From Carboxylicivirga sp. M1479 (GTDB lineage Bacteria; Bacteroidota; Bacteroidia; Bacteroidales; Marinilabiliaceae): DNA of 64,000 nucleotides. Under the pieces are notes generated by a model. It did not search any database. It was not told where the DNA came from and saw only the letters and a list, made by a program, of their open reading frames with translations. Positions 37,501-44,990 of the stretch are shown piece after piece (position 1 is the first letter of the stretch; each line of letters starts with the position of its first letter). The translations under genes were made by a program, and so were the position numbers. The DNA lies in contig NZ_VKDE01000021.1 of assembly GCF_007097485.1 (NCBI RefSeq), positions 20,654 through 84,653 on the forward strand, given 5' to 3'.

Positions 37501-38776
37501 AATTACACACTAAGTAATTGACTTGGGCAAGTGTTGAAAAGGCTTCTGAAACCAAACGATCACTTACATTGTCGGCAGCATCTTTAGCTACATAATAAAT
37601 CAAATACTCTTTGCCCTCCAACAAATTGTTTTGTGTATGACTATATAGTTGGCCTGGTGTATTGTAATTAATGGTAAAAGAAATTTCGTCAGGAGCTGGA
37701 TTGATAATATCATCAACTGCAGGAGCCGGCAATGAATTCTCTTGCACCAGTCCATACACCTCTGACTGCTCGTTTAACGAAAGAGAAATAGATACTTCGT
37801 TTATGGTGTTATGATCAATGGAGAACGAGAGAAAAGACGGTGCTTGGGTATCAGTTGCTTTCCATACCTGAATGCGGTTGTTGTTATAGTCAGCGATGTA
37901 AAGATCATCGTTGGCATCGATATCAAGGCCAATGGGTCCGCTAAAACCATCATTGCTGGAATTTGAGCCTGTTAGTCCTATGCGATCGACAAACTGCCCT
38001 TGCATGTTAAAACGATAAAGTCCCTGGTATAAGTTCGCAGTTGCTTTATCTTCATTGCTTGTTACAAGCATCGAACCTTGCGATGAGAAAGCGCAATCTT
38101 CATTTTTAACAATAATAGCTGTACCGTTTTCTTTTTTTATAAGCTGACTAACGATGGCTTGATTGCCAGAAAAAGAAGAGACTTTGATGATTCCGGTATT
38201 GCGGTCAACAATATGTAATTGACCATTGGGAGCAAACCTCACTTTTTTAGGGTCTCTAAACTTATCGCTGGATAAGCTAGTAATGGTTCGCTCAAGTGTT
38301 AATTGGTTGTAGATTAAGATGCCGACTCCATCGCCTGAGTAGCAAATGTAAAACTTGCCATCGGGACCTATTGTAATACTTTCGGGTTTTTTGGGTGCGA
38401 GGTTAATTTCGTTGATATATGTATAAGAAGCATCGTACTGTACAATGCGGCTATTGCCTTTATCGGCAATAAAAACATTTCCTTGGGTGTCAACATCAAC
38501 ATCTGACGGATTGTTGAGCAAGGTATTGCTATTTCCCGGAGTATTTACTTGTCCAATTTCGGCTAGAATACTCCCATCAGCAAGTGCAATTTTTAATACT
38601 TGGTGAGTTAAAGGGTGAGTAACAAAAAGTGCATCGTTATAAAGCTTTAGTCGCCCTGGCTTTGTGCTTTGCGAGTATGTAGATTGATAATTATACTCTT
38701 GAGAAAATGACGTTAGACCAGTAAGAAGAAGAATGACGATTGTAGAAAGGGTTGCACTTAGTTTCATACTCAACAT
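34508..38776 (-). CDS. NHL-propeller/PL8 lyase fusion, T9SS-secreted
   Basis: This 1422-residue protein has a signal peptide ending 'LTSFSQ'. Residues about 30-320 form NHL-type propeller repeats ('NPSDVDVDTQGNVFIADKGN', 'GPIGLDIDANDDLYIADYNN'). Residues about 325-520 look like two fibronectin-like domains. A PL8 catalytic toroid starts near 530 ('YRQWCVGDDAIDYDQALL') with the proposed catalytic pair H766/Y774 in 'YHHHGIWGNAY' and 'GISGRFPTNQG'. PL8 beta domains follow ('YVWDYENNGEQNWFGR', 'GYDWDHVAGATAFDLP'). The end (about 1345-1422, 'RIYPNPTNGPFQL') is a T9SS sorting domain. NHL repeats on a PL8 are unusual and probably bind glycan or protein. An intrinsic terminator lies just before its start. 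Confidence 0.88.
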   Translation of the reverse strand: MLSMKLSATLSTIVILLLTGLTSFSQEYNYQSTYSQSTKPGRLKLYNDALFVTHPLTHQVLKIALADGSILAEIGQVNTPGNSNTLLNNPSDVDVDTQGNVFIADKGNSRIVQYDASYTYINEINLAPKKPESITIGPDGKFYICYSGDGVGILIYNQLTLERTITSLSSDKFRDPKKVRFAPNGQLHIVDRNTGIIKVSSFSGNQAIVSQLIKKENGTAIIVKNEDCAFSSQGSMLVTSNEDKATANLYQGLYRFNMQGQFVDRIGLTGSNSSNDGFSGPIGLDIDANDDLYIADYNNNRIQVWKATDTQAPSFLSFSIDHNTINEVSISLSLNEQSEVYGLVQENSLPAPAVDDIINPAPDEISFTINYNTPGQLYSHTQNNLLEGKEYLIYYVAKDAADNVSDRLVSEAFSTLAQVNYLVCNSKAENQVQLTLNASLAGSAWYVIEAYTGQAPGYLTTEQIKNTASSERINYPKAINDLLFDVVGLAPATTYRISLFIENNDALSSEVKHYIFSTNDDFELMLQNYRQWCVGDDAIDYDQALLSTRYQAILAMGELAIGNLANYDVNNPGEQYDLVNNREHIDHIRELIRETLFPLTLLYNVPGPVSGANLYFKNTQTEHQIIDLYKYLIARGFVEGCDSEFKGGGVYLGLTGYFYASMLMKYELDKAGLLDNVSKNMQWWTRWDLADIVPQPWTYEQASALKQADLVRTFYNNHLMTILTLPDAQLDKPAQMSLLADIYNESCEISYGWGGFIKPDYTGYHHHGIWGNAYITEALHVMAQMSMIVKDTPYAFNTSAVDNLSQSMLAYRYYCNTYDNPVGISGRFPTNQGDLLLHTPAFAYLLDASNGSYDTELEGAFKRLMDAPQAYLEQTLASDVKSSIQFRGGLGGLQQSLAYIDGTGAELAPQGNRVFPYGNMQIQRRNNWMVSVKGFSKYVWDYENNGEQNWFGRNQSAGALEIFASIDEESESVTAEASGWFENGYDWDHVAGATAFDLPNWTDHDKDYTWAKFSPEYFVGGVSHQQHNGVFAMKYVDVRETGWVQRDYKLSANKSYFFFDDQIICLGSDINSIHPSYETHTTIFQSYLHNVDTPSNINGNVSTGANLSYLHPDNSSVYMTDVTGNSFFMRDGSQLNVTRSLQTSRDNRDKNDTQGNFIKAWLNHGNPTSAGYEYMVWVQAPDGSIEQVATNPDAYYTVEQKDAVAHIVTHHQKKQTGYAIFKADEVINKKHIYSTNNDCIIMIGDEDVKTISFSIAHPDLGWLDKDESLYQVWSVKDNNRWLKPVAQAVEVTLNGQWTLSQSHSSVTFVEYDAVNNRTVLLFDCYNGESIDIELIDDTPTSISNQTEAGVRIYPNPTNGPFQLEVNDPIDALEIINSNGKTVFSFNELSKGHHTINPQLISGTYLIRLLNNNSTSTHKLIVL

Positions 38777-38788
38777 TTAAAATAACAA

Positions 38789-38813
38789 AAGGCCTCCCCT
38801 AAGGGGAAGCCTT
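38789..38813 (-). terminator. Intrinsic terminator directly upstream of the NHL/PL8 start
   Basis: Read on the reverse strand: AAGGCTTCCCC, loop TTA, GGGGAGGCCTT (one G:T), then TTTTGTTATTTT. The U-tract ends about 7 bases before the next gene's ATG. The hairpin closes the message of the upstream adhesin-like gene (38832) and could act as an attenuator for the downstream lyase. Confidence 0.8.
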
Positions 38814-38831
38814 AAACTTATATTTGATTAA

Positions 38832-40169
38832 TTACTTTTTCACAAATTTAGTAACAGCTACTTTATCATCTTGCTGCACCATAATAATATACTGGCCTAC
38901 AGGAAGATTGGCTACATTAATTTGCTGATTGCTAACAACAACTTTTTTAAGCAACTGACCCGCTAAATTGTAAATTTCAGCGGTAGCATTATCCACATTA
39001 GTAACATTTAGTATGTCTGTAGCAGGGTTTGGAAATACTTTAAACCCAGTAATGGTTTGGTCGTCAAGCGATGTAGCAACATACTCCTTAACTTTGAAAT
39101 TCTTAATACGAGTTTCATTCTGACTATCACCGTATGCGCCAAATGGAGCATAATGAATACCAAAAGTTACAGCTGCTTGATCTAAATCCATCACATGACT
39201 ATAGTTATAAAGTAAATCAGTAGCAAAACCAAAACCATGTGTTGTCGGTATTAATTCTTCAGTTATCGGAATCCAAGTAGCATCTTCCTGAACACCCGCA
39301 TAGTCAAGAGAATAGTAAAGTGAAATATTTGATGATTGGAAACTTTTCCATCCTGCTTTAAACGAAATTTCTTTTTGCAAAGAACCAGAACAAACAATTG
39401 TTGGTGAAATCAACCAATCATCCTGATCTTGTTTACCGTCTGTCATAAAAGCAGTACCCCCTGATTTGTAAGTCCATTCCTTAGATGCATGTTTGTGCGA
39501 TACAACGGTCCAGTCCTCTAAATCATCAGTCCAGGCCGCTGTATAAGGTAATGGCCATGCAGAAACAGAACCAGATGTAGTAATTGAAAAATCTTTTACC
39601 CTAACGCGGTTACGATTAATATCATCCTCTGTATTATCTGGGGTTCCATTATCATCATAACCATCAGATGTATATTTAAAAGCAAAACGAGTGGTTGCAG
39701 ACGTACTGGCAATTGCCTTGGTGTAAGTTACATATCCATCACCACCATTCCATCCAACAGTTAAACCATTGGTTATGTCTAAATCCAATGTTTGCCATGC
39801 GGCACTAGCTACACTGCCAGACCAGTTGGTTGTGTATATAATATCCAGTTTACCTGCCGGACTAGCATTATCAGACTGAGCACGGTCAAAAATAATTGTA
39901 AATGTTGAACCGTCAGAAAAATCAAATTCCGGTGACACAATCCATTCTTCACTTTGCATATCGAGTGAGTTACCAGCTTGAATACCATCGCTAGAACCTC
40001 GGTGATCCCAGGCAATTGTATTTTGGTGAACGCTTTCAACTGTCCAGTTATCAAAACCATCGTTCCAGTTAGTGCTGTACATTGTGGTTTGAGCCTTAGC
40101 CATAAAGCTGACACATAATAGGGTTATAGCTGTTAAAGCTAATTGTTTAATTTTGGTAATTGTTTTCAT
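38832..40169 (-). CDS. Secreted protein with two choice-of-anchor J-like domains and T9SS tail
   Basis: This 445-residue protein has a signal peptide ending 'CVSFMAKAQ'. Two jelly-roll domains follow: about 30-200 ('FDNWTVESVHQNTIAWD', 'EEWIVSPEFDF') and 210-365 ('LEDWTVVSHKHASKEWTYK', 'DDWLISPTIVC', 'NISLYYSLDY'). A T9SS sorting domain ends it (about 370-445, 'FKVFPNPATDILNV'). There are no catalytic motifs. Choice-of-anchor J/cleaved-adhesin domains are binding modules, so this is a candidate extracellular glycan-binding protein of the PUL. The second domain is clearly paralogous to the 184-residue protein encoded just upstream. Confidence 0.78.
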   Translation of the reverse strand: MKTITKIKQLALTAITLLCVSFMAKAQTTMYSTNWNDGFDNWTVESVHQNTIAWDHRGSSDGIQAGNSLDMQSEEWIVSPEFDFSDGSTFTIIFDRAQSDNASPAGKLDIIYTTNWSGSVASAAWQTLDLDITNGLTVGWNGGDGYVTYTKAIASTSATTRFAFKYTSDGYDDNGTPDNTEDDINRNRVRVKDFSITTSGSVSAWPLPYTAAWTDDLEDWTVVSHKHASKEWTYKSGGTAFMTDGKQDQDDWLISPTIVCSGSLQKEISFKAGWKSFQSSNISLYYSLDYAGVQEDATWIPITEELIPTTHGFGFATDLLYNYSHVMDLDQAAVTFGIHYAPFGAYGDSQNETRIKNFKVKEYVATSLDDQTITGFKVFPNPATDILNVTNVDNATAEIYNLAGQLLKKVVVSNQQINVANLPVGQYIIMVQQDDKVAVTKFVKK

Positions 40170-40198
40170 AAAAATTAGATTTATTGAGTGATTAAAAA

Positions 40199-40753
40199 TT
40201 ATTTTCCTTGTACTTTAAAACGACGGATACGTATCTCATTTTGCTTCTCCCCAGCTTGTCTATAAGACTGATAACGAATAGCAAAGTGAACTTTATTGGC
40301 GTTAATTTTTAGCTTTTGACTATACGCCCAGTAAGCAGCCGATTTAAATCCATATGGATGAGAATCAGGGATAATGTTTTCGTCCACTAAAGTCCAGTCT
40401 GCAGCAGCTACATCGCCATTATAATTCAATGAGTAATACAGGCTAACGTTTGATGATTGTGCCTTATTCCACCCGGCATTTAATACCACTTTTTTAGTTC
40501 CTTTACCTGAGCAATTTATGACGGGCGAGATCAACCAGTCGTCATTAGCTTTCTTACTATCGGTAATGCTTACTATTTCAGCAGCTTTCCAATTCCATGT
40601 TTTTGATTGGTATTTGTTATCTACCACATGCCAATCTTCAAGGTCGGTGGCCCATGCCGCTTTGTACGGTAGGTTTTTAGCCTCTTGCGCTAAGGTATTT
40701 ATCGAAAAAACGAAGCATCCAAATGCAAATAATATCTTTCCAATGTGTTTCAT
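40199..40753 (-). CDS. Single choice-of-anchor J-like secreted protein
   Basis: This 184-residue protein has a signal peptide ending 'SINTLAQ'. It has one jelly-roll domain sharing the series 'DLEDWHVVDNKYQSKTWNWK', 'NDDWLISPVINCSG', 'SSNVSLYYSLNYNGD' and 'NEIRIRRFKV' with the second domain of the 445-residue neighbour 29 bp downstream. It has no T9SS tail and no lipobox, so it is probably periplasmic. The gene pair looks like a duplication followed by divergence in localisation. A binding role is inferred; nothing catalytic is visible. Confidence 0.72.
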   Translation of the reverse strand: MKHIGKILFAFGCFVFSINTLAQEAKNLPYKAAWATDLEDWHVVDNKYQSKTWNWKAAEIVSITDSKKANDDWLISPVINCSGKGTKKVVLNAGWNKAQSSNVSLYYSLNYNGDVAAADWTLVDENIIPDSHPYGFKSAAYWAYSQKLKINANKVHFAIRYQSYRQAGEKQNEIRIRRFKVQGK

Positions 40754-40764
40754 AGTTATTATTT

Positions 40765-42357
40765 TTACTTAGTTATTTTTAATCGTTGTAATAATTCAGG
40801 GTACTGCTCATCAGTATCACCAATTTGTTTTTTTGTATTTTTCAATTGCCGTTTCAGGTCGATAATGACATCTTGATATTCAGCAAGCCCATATACATTA
40901 TTCATTTCCAAAGGATCATTTTTTAGGTCGTACAACTCCCAAGCAGCTTTTGTATCAGGATGACCATAATTATTAGCATCCAGATTTAACGCGTAATAAA
41001 AAACCAATTTGTACTCGGCAGTCCTTATTCCGTAATGCGCTGGTGTGGTCGAACGATGCATCCAGTAACGGTAATAGATGGATGATGGCCAATCTGTCAG
41101 TTCATCTCCTTCGAGCAGTGACTTAAAACTCCTTCCTTGCATGTTATCTGGCACATTAGCACCCGCATAATCAAGCAAAGTTGGAGCAAAGTCAACATTG
41201 GAAATCAGGGAATTTAATTCTGTTTTTACTTCTATAGCTCTAGGATATCGTATTAGAAATGGCATTTTAATAGCCTCATCAAACATCCATCGCTTATCGA
41301 GGTACTGATGCTCACCAAGGAACATGCCCTGATCTGAAGTATAAATGATAATGGTATTATCTTCCAGATCATTTTCCTTTAAGTAGTCAAGTACACGCCC
41401 CACACTCTCATCAACAGAGGCCACTGTACGCAAGTAATCTTTCAGGTATTTTTGATACACAGCTCTAATAATTTGCTTCTGATCTAAGCCATCAATATTT
41501 AGTTTCCCTGTTGGCCATTCATCATAGTTATGCACCGATGAAATTTTAATTTGACCACTCATCCGTTGAGCTAAACGCATTAATGTATTTCCCACATCGC
41601 GTGTAGCATCAGAACGGTGCTTCATATTTTCAAATAAAGAAGCTGGTTCTGGTATTTCAACATCTTTGAATAAGTCCTTATACTTAGGGTGGTACTCCCA
41701 TAAAGCATGAGGAGCTTTGTGGTGCATCATTAGCATAAAAGGTTGATCTTTCGCTTGCTTTTGTAACCAGTCAATCGCTAAGTCAGTGATTATATCACTA
41801 ACATATCCTTCATGCGTTTGTGCTGTTCGATTATGAAAATCGCTATGCTCGTCCTGTCCTTTTTCAATGAATTCAGGATTAAAATATAAACCCTGATCAG
41901 GTAACACGTTCCAGTAGCCAAAACCTTGTGGTTCGGAGTGAAGATGCCATTTGCCAATTAATGCTGTATTGTATCCTATCGCTTGTAAATGATGTGCTAG
42001 ATGTACTGTTGTTGTATCCAGTTGATCGCTTAAGGTACGTACGCCATTAACATGACTGAATTGCCCTGTTAAAATAGCAGCTCTACTTGGCGTGCAAATG
42101 GAATTATTGGCAAAACAGTTATTCAGTATAGCTCCTTCGGCAGCCAAACGATCAATGTTTGGTGTTGACGCCACATTTGCTAAATGCGAACCATATGCCG
42201 AAATAGCATTGGTGGCATGATCATCTGACATGATAAAGATGATATTGGGCTTTTGGGCAGATGTATTTGTTTGCCCGCAACCTATTAGAGAGGTTACAAG
42301 GCAAACAACACAAACTATCTGAAACAGACTAATGTATGAAAAGAACCTATTCACCAT
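40765..42357 (-). CDS. S1 sulfatase, lipoprotein
   Basis: This 530-residue protein has a lipobox 'VTSLIGC' (C27). The formylglycine site is C88-T-P-S-R92, preceded by 'IMSDDHATN', with 'IGKWHLH', 'HHKAPHALWEY' and 'YTSDQGMFLGEH' as further active-site segments. It is closely similar in style to the sulfatase at 27129 (same 'FSHVNGV' and 'DQG(M/F)FLGEH' blocks), so the two probably belong to the same S1 subfamily with different positional preference. Its start overlaps the stop of the next upstream sulfatase by 7 bp, which shows translational coupling. Confidence 0.88.
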   Translation of the reverse strand: MVNRFFSYISLFQIVCVVCLVTSLIGCGQTNTSAQKPNIIFIMSDDHATNAISAYGSHLANVASTPNIDRLAAEGAILNNCFANNSICTPSRAAILTGQFSHVNGVRTLSDQLDTTTVHLAHHLQAIGYNTALIGKWHLHSEPQGFGYWNVLPDQGLYFNPEFIEKGQDEHSDFHNRTAQTHEGYVSDIITDLAIDWLQKQAKDQPFMLMMHHKAPHALWEYHPKYKDLFKDVEIPEPASLFENMKHRSDATRDVGNTLMRLAQRMSGQIKISSVHNYDEWPTGKLNIDGLDQKQIIRAVYQKYLKDYLRTVASVDESVGRVLDYLKENDLEDNTIIIYTSDQGMFLGEHQYLDKRWMFDEAIKMPFLIRYPRAIEVKTELNSLISNVDFAPTLLDYAGANVPDNMQGRSFKSLLEGDELTDWPSSIYYRYWMHRSTTPAHYGIRTAEYKLVFYYALNLDANNYGHPDTKAAWELYDLKNDPLEMNNVYGLAEYQDVIIDLKRQLKNTKKQIGDTDEQYPELLQRLKITK

Positions 42358-43769
42358 CTTTCAATTTTTATTATGCCAGCCGGCCTACTATTTTTTATAA
42401 TGTCGTATTCAAAGTCCAGAATTAATTGCGTTAACTCTTCAACTACTTTGGGGTGCTGATGGGCTACATTTTTGCTTTCAGCGGCATCAATCTCAAGGTT
42501 ATAAAGTGTTAGGCCTATTGATCCTCCAAAATTATCCTGGTTGCCAGGCTGCCCATTACCTCCCACTTTATTCACTACCCGGTAGCGATGTGGCACGTGC
42601 AATTTCCATTGCCCTAACCTAACTGCTTCCACACGTCGTCCATTCATAAAATAGAATGCCTGATTTACTGTTTCGGCTTGCGGGTTTAAGAATAAGGGAT
42701 AAATGCTTTTTCCATCAATAGTTTTGAGTAGTGACTGATTTGTAATGTCCAATATGGTGGGCAAAACATCTAGCGAACTAACTAACTTGGTGCAGGTTGA
42801 ACCAGGCGGTATAGTTCCGGGCATGCTCACAATAAAAGGCACTCTTTGTCCACCTTCGAAAGTAGTCCCTTTACCTTCGCGTAACTCTCCGGCACTTCCA
42901 GCGTGATCACCATACGATAACCAAGGACCATTATCTGATGAAAAAAGGATGAGTGTATTTTCTTCAATCTTAAGCTTCTTAAGTGCTTGGACAATTTGAC
43001 CCACCGACCAATCAATTTCCATTACTGCATCGCCATACAAACCGGCTTTTGATTTTCCTTTGAACTGCTTTGATGCTCCAAGGGGAACATGTGGTAAAGG
43101 ATAAGGCAGGTACACAAAAAATGCTTCATCCTTGTTAGCCTTAATATAGTCAAGGGTTTTAGCGGTGAGACGCTGGGTAAGCGTATTCACATCAGGGTTA
43201 TATTCTATTACCTCATCGTTATGATATAATGGAATAGCTGGATAGTTATGTGATGGTTTAGGATGAAAAGGCCACATATCCATTGAATAAGGAATACCAA
43301 AAAACTCGTCAAATCCATGCTGACGTGGCATAAACTCAGGATGATGACCTAAATGCCATTTACCAAAAAGAGCGGTTTTATACCCATCTTGCTTTAGATA
43401 ATTGGCTATTGTGAGCACTTCACTACTTAAACCCTTAGTAGATAAATCATCCACTACTTTTTCTAATCCAATACGTGCGGCATATACACCAGTCATTAAC
43501 GAAGCTCGTGAAGGAGTGCATGAGGCTGCTGACACATAAAAATCAGTAAATTGCATACCTGCCATAGCCATCTGATCGATGTGGGGTGTTTCAATTAAAT
43601 TTGAACCATAACACCCTAAATCACCATAACCCAGATCATCGGCAAATAAAATGATAATATTAGGTTTTCTGTTTTCTTGAATTTCTTTGCCATCAATCGT
43701 TTGAATGCCAATCCACATGACAAACCCCAAGCAGAATGCTGCTATTCTATTTCTATTGCCTTGGATCAT
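42351..43769 (-). CDS. S1 sulfatase (arylsulfatase A-like)
   Basis: This 472-residue protein has a signal-like N-terminus (about 8-27) without a lipobox. The motif C84-T-P-S-R88 is followed by 'ASLMTGVYAARIGL', with 'FADDLGYGDLGCYGS' as the metal site and 'FGKWHLGHHPEFMP', 'PLPHVPLGAS' and 'FSSDNGPWLSYGDHAGS' as active-site blocks. This is a different S1 subgroup from the other three sulfatases, similar to arylsulfatase A/GalNAc-sulfatase types. It overlaps the GH88 gene upstream by 17 bp and the sulfatase downstream by 7 bp, giving a tightly coupled desulfation/hydrolase cassette. Confidence 0.87.
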   Translation of the reverse strand: MIQGNRNRIAAFCLGFVMWIGIQTIDGKEIQENRKPNIIILFADDLGYGDLGCYGSNLIETPHIDQMAMAGMQFTDFYVSAASCTPSRASLMTGVYAARIGLEKVVDDLSTKGLSSEVLTIANYLKQDGYKTALFGKWHLGHHPEFMPRQHGFDEFFGIPYSMDMWPFHPKPSHNYPAIPLYHNDEVIEYNPDVNTLTQRLTAKTLDYIKANKDEAFFVYLPYPLPHVPLGASKQFKGKSKAGLYGDAVMEIDWSVGQIVQALKKLKIEENTLILFSSDNGPWLSYGDHAGSAGELREGKGTTFEGGQRVPFIVSMPGTIPPGSTCTKLVSSLDVLPTILDITNQSLLKTIDGKSIYPLFLNPQAETVNQAFYFMNGRRVEAVRLGQWKLHVPHRYRVVNKVGGNGQPGNQDNFGGSIGLTLYNLEIDAAESKNVAHQHPKVVEELTQLILDFEYDIIKNSRPAGIIKIERW

Positions 43770-44985
43770 AAGAAAAAATCGATTGATTATTATTCAATTT
43801 GATATAACGAAGCAAAGCCTCTGTATAATAGTAATCGGCATAAATAAGTGTACCATCCACTTCGCTACCATTTAAATAGTTACCAGTTGCATGCTTGATC
43901 ACATAATGCCCATTACTACCAGGCTTAGCGAGGTATTTTTCCGATGAAAGACTCTGCAACATAAGCTCAGCTGCCTTATAATACTTATGTCCTTCTTTTG
44001 AATAGGTCGATAATTCCAATAAACCCGAAGCCATTATAGCAGCCGCTGAAGCATCGCGCATAGTAGGAATTTTGGGTGCATTGTAATCCCAATAAGGCAC
44101 CATGTCATCAGGCATATTCGGATGATTAAGTAAATACTCGGCTATGTTTTCGGCAAAAGCCAAATATTGGGTATCACCCGTTTCTCGATACATTAATGTA
44201 AAACCATAAAGCCCCCATGACTGACCACGACTCCAGGCCGCTGTTTTAGGATCACTAAAGCCATTATTGTAATCCATACGACGAAAAGCTCCTGTTTCTA
44301 CATCATAATCAACTACATGCGGACATGAGAAATCTGAACGGTAATGAAACTTCATAGTCTGAAGTGCATGCTTAATGGCTATTGTTGTAAAAGAGGGATC
44401 ACCAGAAAAGCGTGTTGCCTCAAACATCAATTCCAAATTCATCATGTTATCAATAATCACTGGATACTTCCAATCACGCTCCTCATTCGCATTCCACGAC
44501 ATGATGGTTTGTGTTTTGTCATTAAAGCGCGTGCTTAAGGCTTTCGCTGCATTAACAACCGCTTTCTTATATTGCTCTTCTCCTGTCAGTAAGTAGCCGT
44601 TACCATAACTACAGTAAATACGAAAGCCAATATCATGATCGTGGTTGCTATATTGTTCTTTTTCTAAATATGCTGTCACGGTTGCAGCATCTTGGCGCCA
44701 TTTTTCATTACCCGAGTACTCATATAAATACCATAATATTCCAGGATAAAAACCGCTTGTCCAGTCGGATGATGCACGTAAACCACGCTCAATAGACCGA
44801 GGTGTTTGTTGATTCTTTTTCACATCTTTCAACATGCCTTTGGCCTGCTTACCGACCACCTCTAAAGCATTATGCACCCATGTAGGGGCATTGGCTTTGC
44901 TTAGTTCTTGTGCACTTGATAACTGTGGTAAGCATACAACAGCGGTAAGCATCAGCGCTAAAGCGTATGAATAGAATTTGTTCAT
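43753..44985 (-). CDS. GH88 unsaturated glucuronyl hydrolase
   Basis: This 410-residue protein has a signal peptide ending 'QLSSAQ'. The alpha/alpha-barrel has the two key aspartates of the family: D118 in 'HDHDIGFRIYCSYGNGY' and D179 in 'PVIIDNMMNLELM', 61 residues apart as in characterised GH88 enzymes. It removes the 4,5-unsaturated uronic acid left at the non-reducing end by polysaccharide lyases. It lies 5 bp after the PL12 gene, which fits direct processing of lyase products in the periplasm. Whether it accepts sulfated or unsulfated disaccharides cannot be read from the sequence. Confidence 0.92.
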   Translation of the reverse strand: MNKFYSYALALMLTAVVCLPQLSSAQELSKANAPTWVHNALEVVGKQAKGMLKDVKKNQQTPRSIERGLRASSDWTSGFYPGILWYLYEYSGNEKWRQDAATVTAYLEKEQYSNHDHDIGFRIYCSYGNGYLLTGEEQYKKAVVNAAKALSTRFNDKTQTIMSWNANEERDWKYPVIIDNMMNLELMFEATRFSGDPSFTTIAIKHALQTMKFHYRSDFSCPHVVDYDVETGAFRRMDYNNGFSDPKTAAWSRGQSWGLYGFTLMYRETGDTQYLAFAENIAEYLLNHPNMPDDMVPYWDYNAPKIPTMRDASAAAIMASGLLELSTYSKEGHKYYKAAELMLQSLSSEKYLAKPGSNGHYVIKHATGNYLNGSEVDGTLIYADYYYTEALLRYIKLNNNQSIFSYDPRQ

Positions 44986-44990
44986 AATTC

